Positions 43,786 to 53,011 of a stretch of 59,611 bases of DNA are shown here, in pieces; position 1 is the stretch's first letter, and each line of letters begins with the position of its first letter. The position numbers and the translations under genes are program-made. The notes beneath the pieces are model-generated. The model was not told the origin of the DNA and ran no database searches. It saw nothing but the letters and a program-made list of their open reading frames with translations. Source of the DNA: Bacteroidota bacterium (GTDB lineage: Bacteria; Bacteroidota; Bacteroidia; B-17B0; Aurantibacillaceae). The stretch covers positions 230,001-289,611 of the forward strand of contig JAQZBQ010000003.1 of the NCBI GenBank assembly GCA_029237825.1. Direction: 5' to 3'.

Positions 43786-46353
43786 ATGAATAAAAACGTA
43801 TCATTATTATCAGTTCTGTTTTGTGCGCTAGGAATGGTTGCCCAATCACCTCAAATAAGCTGGGTAAAAAACATGGGAGGAATCGGTTCCAGCGCAGTGT
43901 CGAATAACATTTGTTTGGATCCGTCGGGGAACATTTACACTGTAGGTTCGTTTAGTGGAACCGTGGATTTTGACCCTGGAACCGCGACATTCAACCTGAG
44001 TTCATTAGGAAATAATGATATTTTTATTTCGAAGTTAGATGCCTCCGGGAATTTTATATGGGCAAAGTCCATCGGAGGAACTGCCGACGAGGCAGGATAT
44101 GCAATTGTTGTGGATGCGTCATCGAATGTTTATGTAACAGGTAATTTCTCAGGCACCGTTGATTTTGATCCCGGCGCCGGTCTTTCTAATCTGACATCTG
44201 CCGGTTCGTCGGATGTGTTCGTTGGGAGCTTAGACCAAAGTGGAAATTTTTTATGGGCAAAAAGAATTGGTGGGAGTACTCCGGAATATGGGAATGCCAT
44301 TGCCATTAGATCAAATGACATCATTGTATCTGGAGTATATAGTGGTACAGTAGACTTTGATCCAGGAGCCAGCATATCAAATTTAACTTCTGCCGGCGGA
44401 GATGATTCCTTTATTTTAAAACTGGATCTATCAGGAAACTTTATCTGGGCAAAAAGTCTGGGCGGACCTGGTAGCGAATGGGGAGACTCAGTTGGCTTTG
44501 ATGCAAACGGAAATATTTATTCTACAGGCAACTTTTCGGGGACAGCCGATTTTGATCCAAATGCCGGCGTAGCAAACCTGGTAACAGCCTCTTCTTCTTG
44601 CAGCTATATATCTAAATTGGACTCTGCAGGCAATTACATTTGGGCAAAATGTTTTTCCGGTCCAGGCATGAGCTTTCCAAATGGCATGGCTGTTGACCCT
44701 TCTGGGAACGTATATACAATCGGGAATTTTAGTGGAATGGTTGACTTTGACCCGGGGCCGTTACCCGATACGATTTCAGCAATTGGAAGTGGGGACATCT
44801 ATATTTCTAAACTCGATGCGTTAGGAAATTGGATCTTATCTAAAACTTTCGGCGGATTAGGTAGCCATTTCGGAAGCAACGTTTCCTTTGATGGATCCGC
44901 TAACATCTTCATAAGTGGTGCCATTTCTGCCACGATTGATTTCGATCCGGGACCGGGATCTTTCAATCTTTCAAGCGCCGGAGGTAATGATGGCTTTTTA
45001 TGCAAATTAAACTCAGCCGGAAACCTTCTTTGGGCAACAAAATACGGTTCAACCGGAGGAGATATTGTAAGTTCTACCGTAATAGATGCCACAGGTAGAT
45101 TATATGCAGGTGGAAAATTTTCCGGAACAGTCGATTTTGATCCCTCCGCTGCAACAACAAACCTTACCGCAAGCGGAAACTCAGATTTTTTTGTTTTCAA
45201 ATTAATAGAATGTTCTCCGATAACCATAATAACATCTGATACTGTTGTCTGTGCAGGAAATCCTGTTACGCTAACGGCATCCGGGGCAACAACTTATGTT
45301 TGGAGCACTTCTCAAACAACTCCAAGTATTTCAGTTTCTCCTACAATTAATACTACTTACACAGTAACAGGGTCTACTCCTGCAGGCTGCAATTCCATAA
45401 AAACAAAAAGCATTTCGGTCATTCCATCGAAAACACTTTCAGGGAATGTAACAGGTACTTCAGCCGGAAATATGATTTTATTCAAGTATAGTGCTACTTT
45501 AGGCAAATGGGATTCTGTTACAGTTACTCCATATAATGCAACCTATAATTTTGGTGCAATTGAAAGTGCGTTATATGTTATCAAAGCTATACCAACAGCA
45601 ATTAACGAACAAGCCACTTATGGTTCAAGTGCTATTAGCTGGAAAGATGCCAATGTTATTACTCATGGCTGTAACGTAAATACCACACAAAACATTACAA
45701 TCATCCCTTTGGCAAACTTTGGAGTTGGATCAGGTTCGTTTTCCGGAAAAATATACAGTGGAAATGGTTTTGAAGAACGTCCTAGCGGTGTAACGGTGCC
45801 AGGCAACCCCATAGGTGGAATCATTGTTAAGGGTGGGAGAAATCCAGGAGGGCAAATGTTTGTTCAAACAGTAACTGCGGCCGATGGAACGTATACCTTA
45901 TCGGGTATGCCAAATAACGGAACATCGGATAATTATTTCATATTAGTTGATATTGCCGGATTAGATACAAATGGAACCTACCATCGGAAAATTACTCCAG
46001 GGAATAACTCGTTTACCGGGCTTGATTTTACAATTGATTCTATCTACGTCAATCCTCAAACCTATATCAGCGTAAATGAAATGAACATCCAGGACCATTT
46101 TATAAACGTATTTCCTAATCCGACAAATGAAAAAGTAACGGTAAATTATGAACTAACTAAAGAGTCGGACGTTAAAATTGAATTATTTGATGTTTTTGGG
46201 AAGTGTGTTAGAACCATAATGCATCAAAAAGAAATAGCCCTCAACGCACATTCTTATGAATTTCAGGTTTCGGACGTTTCACCAGGATTGTATTTTATAA
46301 AAATTAATATCAATGGTTTGGAGAGTACCATCAAATTATCAGTGAATAAATAA
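43786..46353 (+). CDS. T9SS-secreted SBBP-type beta-propeller protein
   Basis: 855 residues from ATG at 43786 (MNKNVSLLSVLFCALGMVAQ), a Sec signal peptide; a TTG ten codons upstream is unlikely. Residues about 20-470 are eight or nine SBBP-like repeats: (G)N(I/V)YxxG(N/S)FSGTVDFDPG...NL(T/S)S.G..D.F(I/V).KLD.(S/A)GNF(I/L)WAK..GG. Then one Ig-like unit (CAGNPVTLTASGATTYVWSTSQTTPS), the module shared with the two upstream proteins (about 45430-46045) and a type A sorting domain ending GLYFIKININGLESTIKLSV. Likely surface binding; no catalytic residues seen. Confidence 0.88.
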   Translation: MNKNVSLLSVLFCALGMVAQSPQISWVKNMGGIGSSAVSNNICLDPSGNIYTVGSFSGTVDFDPGTATFNLSSLGNNDIFISKLDASGNFIWAKSIGGTADEAGYAIVVDASSNVYVTGNFSGTVDFDPGAGLSNLTSAGSSDVFVGSLDQSGNFLWAKRIGGSTPEYGNAIAIRSNDIIVSGVYSGTVDFDPGASISNLTSAGGDDSFILKLDLSGNFIWAKSLGGPGSEWGDSVGFDANGNIYSTGNFSGTADFDPNAGVANLVTASSSCSYISKLDSAGNYIWAKCFSGPGMSFPNGMAVDPSGNVYTIGNFSGMVDFDPGPLPDTISAIGSGDIYISKLDALGNWILSKTFGGLGSHFGSNVSFDGSANIFISGAISATIDFDPGPGSFNLSSAGGNDGFLCKLNSAGNLLWATKYGSTGGDIVSSTVIDATGRLYAGGKFSGTVDFDPSAATTNLTASGNSDFFVFKLIECSPITIITSDTVVCAGNPVTLTASGATTYVWSTSQTTPSISVSPTINTTYTVTGSTPAGCNSIKTKSISVIPSKTLSGNVTGTSAGNMILFKYSATLGKWDSVTVTPYNATYNFGAIESALYVIKAIPTAINEQATYGSSAISWKDANVITHGCNVNTTQNITIIPLANFGVGSGSFSGKIYSGNGFEERPSGVTVPGNPIGGIIVKGGRNPGGQMFVQTVTAADGTYTLSGMPNNGTSDNYFILVDIAGLDTNGTYHRKITPGNNSFTGLDFTIDSIYVNPQTYISVNEMNIQDHFINVFPNPTNEKVTVNYELTKESDVKIELFDVFGKCVRTIMHQKEIALNAHSYEFQVSDVSPGLYFIKININGLESTIKLSVNK

Positions 46354-46375
46354 ACCCACAATCTTTTTCGGTAAT

Positions 46376-46408
46376 AAGCCAACCCAAGGTACGCGGGTTG
46401 GCTTTTTT
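46376..46408 (+). terminator. Intrinsic terminator after the third giant gene
   Basis: AAGCCAACCC/GGGTTGGCTT, ten perfect pairs, then T-run. A TATATTTG -7-like box follows at 46411-46418, 14 bases before the next ATG. Confidence 0.88.
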
Positions 46409-46431
46409 GTTATATTTGGAATGCAAAAATT

Positions 46432-49400
46432 ATGTTTTGGTTCAAAAAATATAGCGTTCTACTTTTTGTTCTTATCCTTTCAAGGTTTGGATATAGTCAA
46501 ACTTATAATTTTAAGAACTACAATACAGAGCAAGGCCTTCCGCAGTCACAAGTCCTTTCAATTTTTCAGGACCATTCCGGGAATATGTGGTTTGGTACAA
46601 ATAGTGGCGGTGTAGGAAAATATGATGGAAGTAAATTCACCACAATTTCCGATAATGAAGGTTTAATTAATAATGTTGTTTATTCCATCACACAAAACCA
46701 TAAAAACGAATTGGTATTTGGGACCAGTAAAGGCATAAGCGTTTATAACGGATTTCAATTTAAGAACTACAATGAAAAGCATGGCCTAAGAAACAGCTGG
46801 GTATTCAAACTTTTAGCAGATGGCGATAAAATCTGGATTGGTACACAGGAAGGCGTATATATTTTGCAAAACGAAAAAATCAGGCGGTTTCCGTTTGACA
46901 GTATCCTTGACAAAGCCTCTGTTTTCTCGATGTTCATAGATTCACAAAAACGCATATGGTTTGCAACCATTAATGACGGTGCAATATGTTATAATCCTTC
47001 AAACAGTTCTTTTTTGCATTTTAACATGTCTAATGGGCTGCAAGGATCGTTGGTGTTTTCAATTGCCGAAACCCCAAACCAGGAAATATTAATTGGTACA
47101 GTTACAGGCTTAAACATAATCGATACAAAAAATCAGGTACGAAACGCGGACTATATTCTCCGCCAGGGTAATGTAGCTTTCAGAAGTATCCTGATTACTT
47201 CCAAATTTCAACAGTTATTAGGAACAGCCGATATCGGAATGTTGAGCTATCATAGTTCCTTGCTGCGGGCATATAATCTATCAAACGGACTCACATATAA
47301 TTCCATTTTATGCCTGTTCGAGGATCGCGAAAATAATGTCTGGATTGGAACCGACGGATCCGGCGTTTATAAATATTCCGGCGACCGATTTATCTATTAT
47401 TCCAAAATGAATGGCCTCCCAGAAAATTATGTGAACGCGGTAGCTCAGGATAAAAAAGGAAATTACTGGCTTGCTATCAGGAATGCCGGATTAGCAAAAA
47501 TAAACGGTTCAAAAATTGAAAATTATCGGTTTGACAAAAATAATTATAATGCTATTCCTGATAATGATATTACTTGTATACTTGCGGCGGATAATAGTAA
47601 GCTTTATTTTGGAACCCGGGATGGTCTCTGTGTATATGAAAATGGAGTATTTAAAACTATTAGCGAATTTGGCTTCCGTCATCAGTACATCTTATCTCTT
47701 TTTGAAGACAGTAAACATGTAATTTGGATTGGAACCAATGATGGGTTATATAAATTAGAAAATAACGTTATTAAGAAAGCAGACGCAGTGAATGCGTTGA
47801 AGCAAACGGATATTCCATTCCCTATTTTTTGTATCAGAGAAGATAAAAATGGCGCATTGTGGGTTGGAACGGAGAACGGTGTAATTAAATATCATCATGA
47901 AAATATCACGTTATTCTCTGATAAAAATAACTTTACCAACCGACGAACTTCAAATATCATTAAAGACTACAAACAAAATTTATGGTTCGGCACGGAAGAA
48001 GGGCTTTTTAATTATGACTATTCTACGTTCACTAAAATTTCTCAAAAAAACGGTTTAACGTCAAACTTCATTAATTTCACACAAACAGATGACTTACAAC
48101 GTTTGTTTATTGGAACAAACACCGGCGTTGATATCCTTGACCTGAAAGATTTTTATGCAAAAAAAATAAACATCAAACATTTTGGTAAAGAAGATGGTTT
48201 AATAAGTGTTGAGTCGAACGCAAATGCCAGCACTAAAGATAATCAGGGCAGAATTGTGATAGGTACCATCAACGGGCTGGAAATTTATGACCCCCGATTT
48301 GATAAAAAAAACTCGCAGGAACCACTGACGAAAATAAATGACATAAAATTATTTTTTGGTCAGGAAGATTTGTCAAAATATACAAGTGGATCCGATTCAA
48401 CCAAACTGCTTCCAAAAAACCTCAACCTTCCTTTTAACAAAAATCACATTACATTTCACTTTATTGGAGTGAGTTTAACCGCTCCTGAAAAAGTAATGTA
48501 CCAGTATAAGTTAGAAGGTCTGGAAAATGACGCCTGGACTCCACCAACTTCAAAAACAGAAGCAACGTTTTCTTCACTCCCTCCCGGCAAGTATAAATTT
48601 TTCGTAAAAGCAATGAACAATGACGGGTTATGGAACTCGGAACCCGTGAGTTATGAGTTTATTATTTCACCGCCGTGGTATAAAACCTGGTGGTTCTACA
48701 CCTTAGCAGCTATCACGCTCATTGCTGGTATTTGGCTCTATAACTCAATTAGAACAAAGAAATTAATTGCGGATAAACAAAAACTTGAAATTCAGGTTGC
48801 AGAAAGGACGAAAGAATTGCGTGAAGAAAAAGAAAAAGTAGAAATCATCAATAAAGAGGTGATAGAACAGAAAACCGTTATCGAGCATCATAACATTGAA
48901 ATTACCGACAGTATTAAATATGCTAAAAATATTCAGGAAGCTTTGCTTCCTAGTTTGAACGAAATCGGCAATTTATTTGCAAATAGTTTTGTGCTTTATA
49001 TGCCGAAAGATATTGTAAGCGGTGATTTTTACTGGTTTGCGCAAAACGGTGAAACCAGGTTTATTGCTGCGGTGGATTGTACGGGTCACGGTGTTCCAGG
49101 TGCTTTTATGAGTATTGTTGGTAATACGATATTGAATGAAATCGTGAACGAGAAAAAAATTACTGTTCCCGGCGATATTTTATTAGAACTTCATAAGGGC
49201 GTAAAAATTGCTTTAAATCAAAACGCAAAGGAATTTGAACGACGCGATGGGATGGATATAACATTGTGCGCATTAAATTCAAATACCAGCGAAATACAGT
49301 ATGCTGGTGCAAACAGACCTTTATGGATCTACCGAAAAAATAAAGGGTATGAACTTGAAATTATCAAAGCAACTAAATATCCGATTGGCGGGTTGGAACT

Positions 49401-49662
49401 TGAGGAAGCCCGCGTTTACCAAAACCATGTTGTTCCTGTTGAAGAAGGAGATTGCCTTTACCTATTCAGTGATGGATACGCTGATCAGTTTGGAGGTCCT
49501 AAAGGAAAAAAATTCATGCTTACCAACCTTCAAAAAACCCTTTTGGAAAACGTGACATATCCGATGGATGTTCAGAGACAAAAACTCATAGACGCCTTTA
49601 TGAACTGGAAAGAAGGCGCTGAACAAATTGATGATGTATTAGTGATAGGAATCAGAATCTAA
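46432..49662 (+). CDS. Two-component-type propeller sensor fused to a SpoIIE/PP2C phosphatase
   Basis: 1076 residues. Signal peptide (GYS-QTY), then about 20-620 two seven-bladed regulator propellers (repeated NVWIGTDGSGVYKY and DG(L)...N.V..I.QD..GN.WFGT), a Y_Y_Y domain (about 650-735: YQYKLEGLENDAW, LPPGKYKFFVKAMN), one membrane helix (WWFYTLAAITLIAGIWLY), a cytoplasmic coiled coil, and a C-terminal SpoIIE-type PP2C domain with YMPKDIVSGDFYWF, AAVDCTGHGVPGAFMS and EEGDCLYLFSDGYADQFGG carrying the metal-binding Asp residues. It senses a periplasmic ligand and dephosphorylates a cytosolic Ser/Thr target, probably an anti-sigma-factor antagonist. No partner is encoded nearby. Confidence 0.92.
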   Translation: MFWFKKYSVLLFVLILSRFGYSQTYNFKNYNTEQGLPQSQVLSIFQDHSGNMWFGTNSGGVGKYDGSKFTTISDNEGLINNVVYSITQNHKNELVFGTSKGISVYNGFQFKNYNEKHGLRNSWVFKLLADGDKIWIGTQEGVYILQNEKIRRFPFDSILDKASVFSMFIDSQKRIWFATINDGAICYNPSNSSFLHFNMSNGLQGSLVFSIAETPNQEILIGTVTGLNIIDTKNQVRNADYILRQGNVAFRSILITSKFQQLLGTADIGMLSYHSSLLRAYNLSNGLTYNSILCLFEDRENNVWIGTDGSGVYKYSGDRFIYYSKMNGLPENYVNAVAQDKKGNYWLAIRNAGLAKINGSKIENYRFDKNNYNAIPDNDITCILAADNSKLYFGTRDGLCVYENGVFKTISEFGFRHQYILSLFEDSKHVIWIGTNDGLYKLENNVIKKADAVNALKQTDIPFPIFCIREDKNGALWVGTENGVIKYHHENITLFSDKNNFTNRRTSNIIKDYKQNLWFGTEEGLFNYDYSTFTKISQKNGLTSNFINFTQTDDLQRLFIGTNTGVDILDLKDFYAKKINIKHFGKEDGLISVESNANASTKDNQGRIVIGTINGLEIYDPRFDKKNSQEPLTKINDIKLFFGQEDLSKYTSGSDSTKLLPKNLNLPFNKNHITFHFIGVSLTAPEKVMYQYKLEGLENDAWTPPTSKTEATFSSLPPGKYKFFVKAMNNDGLWNSEPVSYEFIISPPWYKTWWFYTLAAITLIAGIWLYNSIRTKKLIADKQKLEIQVAERTKELREEKEKVEIINKEVIEQKTVIEHHNIEITDSIKYAKNIQEALLPSLNEIGNLFANSFVLYMPKDIVSGDFYWFAQNGETRFIAAVDCTGHGVPGAFMSIVGNTILNEIVNEKKITVPGDILLELHKGVKIALNQNAKEFERRDGMDITLCALNSNTSEIQYAGANRPLWIYRKNKGYELEIIKATKYPIGGLELEEARVYQNHVVPVEEGDCLYLFSDGYADQFGGPKGKKFMLTNLQKTLLENVTYPMDVQRQKLIDAFMNWKEGAEQIDDVLVIGIRI

Positions 49663-49719
49663 GGGCTCTTTTAATTTTCTAAACACCGTATTTTTTATGT
49701 AAATTAGGGCTTTATTTTT

Positions 49720-50808
49720 ATGAAGAATCAGTACTGTATTATAATGGCGGGAGGAGTTGGAACACGTTTCTGGCCAATGAGTACCACAACACATCCTAAA
49801 CAATTTTTAGATATACTTGGAACAGGAAGGACACTTATTCAGCAAACCTATGACCGGTTTCTGGAACTCTGTCCGGCCACCAACATTTATGTGGTAACCA
49901 GTGATATGTATGAAGAGCTGGTAACTGAACAACTACCTGATTTACCTAAAGCAAATATTTTAACCGAGCCCGCACGAAAAAATACCGCTCCCTGTGTTGC
50001 CTATGCGTCATATAAAATTCATAAACTGAACCCGAAGGCTATCACTGTTGTTGCTCCTTCAGACCACCTTATTACAAAAGAAGATACTTTTATAAAAGCA
50101 ATTAAATCCTGTTTCGCAAAAGCGAAAAATGAAGATTGTCTCGTTACTTTGGGAATTAAACCTTCCCGGCCAGATACCGGGTATGGCTACATTCAGTTTA
50201 TTGATTCTCCGATTGACGAAAAAGATAAAAGAATGTACAAGGTTAAAACCTTCACCGAAAAACCTGATCATGAAATGGCAAAGTTTTTCATGGAAAGCGG
50301 TGATTTCCTTTGGAACTCGGGAATTTTTATCTGGAGCACAAAAAGTATTATAGCCTCTCTGGAGCAAAATGATCCGGAATTGGCCAATGTATTCAAAGAA
50401 GGCCTTGAATTTTACAATACACCGAAAGAAAAACAATTTATCAGACAGGCCTATAATATTTGCAAAAATATTTCTATTGATTATTCTTTGATGGAAAAAG
50501 CAAAAAATGTTTACGTTCGCTCGTCCATAATTGGGTGGAGTGATCTTGGAACATGGGGTTCATTGTATACCCACATTAACCATGATAAAGGTAGTAATGC
50601 ATTGGTGGGAAAAAACATTTTGCAATATGATTGCAAAAATTGCATCGTGCATGTTCCAAAGGATAAACTGGTAGTTTTACAGGGTTTAGAAGATTATATT
50701 GTAGTGGAATCAGACGGGGTATTGATGGTATGCAAAAAACAGGACGAGCAACAAATCCGTAATTTTGTGAATGATGTGAAAGTTCAAAAAGGCGATAAAT
50801 TTGTTTAA
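49720..50808 (+). CDS. manC: Mannose-1-phosphate guanylyltransferase
   Basis: 362 residues, the short form without the isomerase domain. Nucleotidyltransferase motif IIMAGGVGTRFWPMST at the N-terminus, PKQFLDILG, ILTEPARKNTAPCVAYA, VVAPSDHLI with the metal Asp, FTEKPD, LWNSGIFIWS and IGWSDLGTWGSLY. It makes GDP-mannose from mannose-1-phosphate and GTP, feeding mannose- and fucose-containing glycans. Monocistronic. Confidence 0.95.
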   Translation: MKNQYCIIMAGGVGTRFWPMSTTTHPKQFLDILGTGRTLIQQTYDRFLELCPATNIYVVTSDMYEELVTEQLPDLPKANILTEPARKNTAPCVAYASYKIHKLNPKAITVVAPSDHLITKEDTFIKAIKSCFAKAKNEDCLVTLGIKPSRPDTGYGYIQFIDSPIDEKDKRMYKVKTFTEKPDHEMAKFFMESGDFLWNSGIFIWSTKSIIASLEQNDPELANVFKEGLEFYNTPKEKQFIRQAYNICKNISIDYSLMEKAKNVYVRSSIIGWSDLGTWGSLYTHINHDKGSNALVGKNILQYDCKNCIVHVPKDKLVVLQGLEDYIVVESDGVLMVCKKQDEQQIRNFVNDVKVQKGDKFV

Positions 50809-50908
50809 AAATAGCCTTACTTGGCCTGGCGTTTTATTGACACTGAGAAAATTAGGCTAAGTAAGCCGGAGAAAAAGTGAAGTGGGAATCACATTTACAG
50901 TTTAAGAA

Positions 50909-52177
50909 ATGATCAAGACCCAAGAACAGAAGAATGTCAACAAACTTGTAATTGTAGCCGCTTTAGGTTATTTCGTTGACATCTATGACCTCCTGTTGTT
51001 TGGTGTAGAACGATTTGATAGTTTAAATGAAATTTTACCTGAACAATACCCTGGAATTTCCGATTCTGTAAAAAAAAGCCTTAACCTGATTTACGGGAAA
51101 TTACTCCTGAACTGGCAAATGGCGGGAATGCTTTTTGGCGGCATTTTCTGGGGAATTCTGGGTGACAAAAAGGGCAGGCTTTCTGTATTATTTGGGTCGA
51201 TCCTGGTGTATTCCATAGCGAATATTTTAAACGGAATGGTTCATGACACGCACACGTACATGGTATTACGCTTTATATCCGGATTTGGGTTAGCTGGTGA
51301 ATTAGGGGCAGGAATCACGCTGGTAAGTGAAAGTATGAGTAAGGAAAAACGTGGGTATGGAACCATGATTGTAGCCACTGTAGGTGTTTTTGGCGCAGTA
51401 GTAGCAGGTTTTATGGGGGAAGTCATTACTAATTGGCGGCATTCATTTTTCCTGGGCGGTGCTATGGGGCTCGCTTTATTGGTATTACGTATCGGGGTAT
51501 TCGAGTCGGGAATGTTTTCTGCGATAAAAGCTGAAAATGCGGTGAAGAAGGGTGACATCCTTCAATTATTTTCCAGTCAGAAAAGCATCGTCAAATATTT
51601 ATGTATTATTTTCGTTACGGTTCCAGTTTGGTATGTAATGGGAACCTTAGTTTTATTTTCGCCGGAACTTAGTGAAATGATGGGCCTTCCCGAAAAGTCC
51701 GTTTCCGCAGGACGGTCCATTATGTTTGCCTATGCCGGTATTACAGTGGGCGATATTGCCTCCGGACTGATTAGCCAGTTACTCCGTTCGAGAAAAAAAG
51801 CCCTTGCTTTGTTTCTATCCCTCACCACGTTAGGAACCATTTTCTATTTTTTATATGGAGGGATATCCGTTTTTGTGTTCTATTCAATCGTAACGTTTAT
51901 CGGCTTTGCTACCGGATATTGGGCAGTATTTATTAGTACAGCATCCGAACTGTTTGGAACTAATATCCGTGCAACGGCAACTACCACCGCTCCAAATTTT
52001 GTACGCGCTTCAACCATTTTAATATCATTGTTATTAAACCTTGTAATATCAGTTTTTGCTGTAGACAAATTATTGGCTACCAAAATTACCGGTGCCATTA
52101 TCATTGGAATTGGATTTATTGCCCTTTACTATTTAGAAGAAACATTTGCTAAAGATTTAAATTATGTCGAAGAATAA
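50909..52177 (+). CDS. Major facilitator superfamily transporter
   Basis: 422 residues, 12 predicted helices. The MFS loop motif lies after the second helix as GGIFWGILGDKKGRLSVLFGS, and the fourth helix has RFISGFGLAGELGAGITLVSESM, the signature of the sugar-porter/metabolite:H+ symporter branch. ELFGTNIRATATTTAPNFVRA near helix 10-11 is also typical of that branch. Substrate unknown. The last 14 bases overlap the CoA-binding protein gene. Confidence 0.9.
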   Translation: MIKTQEQKNVNKLVIVAALGYFVDIYDLLLFGVERFDSLNEILPEQYPGISDSVKKSLNLIYGKLLLNWQMAGMLFGGIFWGILGDKKGRLSVLFGSILVYSIANILNGMVHDTHTYMVLRFISGFGLAGELGAGITLVSESMSKEKRGYGTMIVATVGVFGAVVAGFMGEVITNWRHSFFLGGAMGLALLVLRIGVFESGMFSAIKAENAVKKGDILQLFSSQKSIVKYLCIIFVTVPVWYVMGTLVLFSPELSEMMGLPEKSVSAGRSIMFAYAGITVGDIASGLISQLLRSRKKALALFLSLTTLGTIFYFLYGGISVFVFYSIVTFIGFATGYWAVFISTASELFGTNIRATATTTAPNFVRASTILISLLLNLVISVFAVDKLLATKITGAIIIGIGFIALYYLEETFAKDLNYVEE

Positions 52178-52532
52178 AACAACAGTGGTCATTGGCGCCT
52201 CACCAAGTCCTGACCGTTACAGTTATAAAGCCACAATAAGCCTTCTTAATTACGGGCATAAAGTATACCCGGTTGGATTACGCAACGGAAAAATTCATGA
52301 CCTGGATATTATTACAGATAAACCTGCGCTAAAAGATGTAGATACGGTAACGCTTTATGTTGGTCCTGCCAACCAGCATGCCTGGATCGATTATATACTT
52401 TCCTTAAAACCCAAGCGCATCATATTTAATCCGGGAACCGAAAACAACGAATTTGAAAAACTAGCACAGAGTGAAGGAATTGAAACGCTTCGCGCCTGTA
52501 CGCTGGTTATGTTGGCGATTAAAGAATATTAA
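52164..52532 (+). CDS. CoA-binding domain protein (YccU-like)
   Basis: 122 residues, a single Rossmann-type CoA-binding domain: KTTVVIGASPSPDRYSYKATISLLNYGHKVYPVGL at the N-terminus, VDTVTLYVGPANQ in the middle and IIFNPGTENNEFEKLAQSEGIETLRACTLVML near the end. It overlaps the MFS gene by 14 bases, so the two are probably co-translated. The biological role of this family is not settled. Confidence 0.9.
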   Translation: MSKNKTTVVIGASPSPDRYSYKATISLLNYGHKVYPVGLRNGKIHDLDIITDKPALKDVDTVTLYVGPANQHAWIDYILSLKPKRIIFNPGTENNEFEKLAQSEGIETLRACTLVMLAIKEY

Positions 52533-52563
52533 TTCCAGAGTTCCATCGACACTTTATTAAAAT

Positions 52564-53010
52564 ATGATCACTTTCACCACAAAGTACTTCGATGAATTAA
52601 ATGCGATTGAATTATATCAGTTGCTACAACTACGCAGCGAAGTGTTTGTGGTAGAACAAACATGTGTTTACCAGGATTTAGATGGTAAAGATGTTAAATG
52701 CTACCATGTATTAGGCTATGAAAATAATGTATTGGTTGCTGGCAGCCGATTAGTTCCTCCAGAAGTTTCCTATAAGTATTTCCCGTCTATCGGGCGTGTG
52801 GCCACCCATCCCAATGCACGCCATAAAGGGCATGGAAAATCGCTCATGGAATACAGTATTGCTAAAACAAAAGAGTTATTTCAATCACAAACCATTGTAA
52901 TCAGTGCCCAATCTTACCTTGACCGGTTTTATAAAGACCTGGGCTTTATCCCCGAAGGTGAAGAATACCTGGAAGATGATATTCCGCATCGGAAAATGAA
53001 ATTGGGCTAG
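52564..53010 (+). CDS. GNAT-family acetyltransferase (ElaA-like)
   Basis: 148 residues, full ElaA length. LNAIELYQLLQLRSEVFVVEQTCVYQDLDGKD is the ElaA N-terminal signature, IGRVATHPNARHKGHGKSLMEYSIAKT is the acetyl-CoA-binding motif (Arg/Gln-x-x-Gly-x-Gly/Ala form), and AQSYLDRFYKDLGF follows. The acceptor is unknown. It starts 31 bases after the CoA-binding gene and is convergent with the DUF3089 gene (one base apart). Confidence 0.92.
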   Translation: MITFTTKYFDELNAIELYQLLQLRSEVFVVEQTCVYQDLDGKDVKCYHVLGYENNVLVAGSRLVPPEVSYKYFPSIGRVATHPNARHKGHGKSLMEYSIAKTKELFQSQTIVISAQSYLDRFYKDLGFIPEGEEYLEDDIPHRKMKLG

Positions 53011-53011
53011 C

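Noticed and set aside
33531-46353. CRISPR array or DNA tandem repeat
   Set aside because: The repetition is at protein level (Ig, GEVED, SBBP units) with diverged DNA and no regular repeat-spacer structure. No CRISPR array or Cas gene was found in the window.
50059-50436. 125-residue minus-strand open frame
   Set aside because: Lies within manC on the opposite strand; Phe/Ile-rich shadow with no family features.
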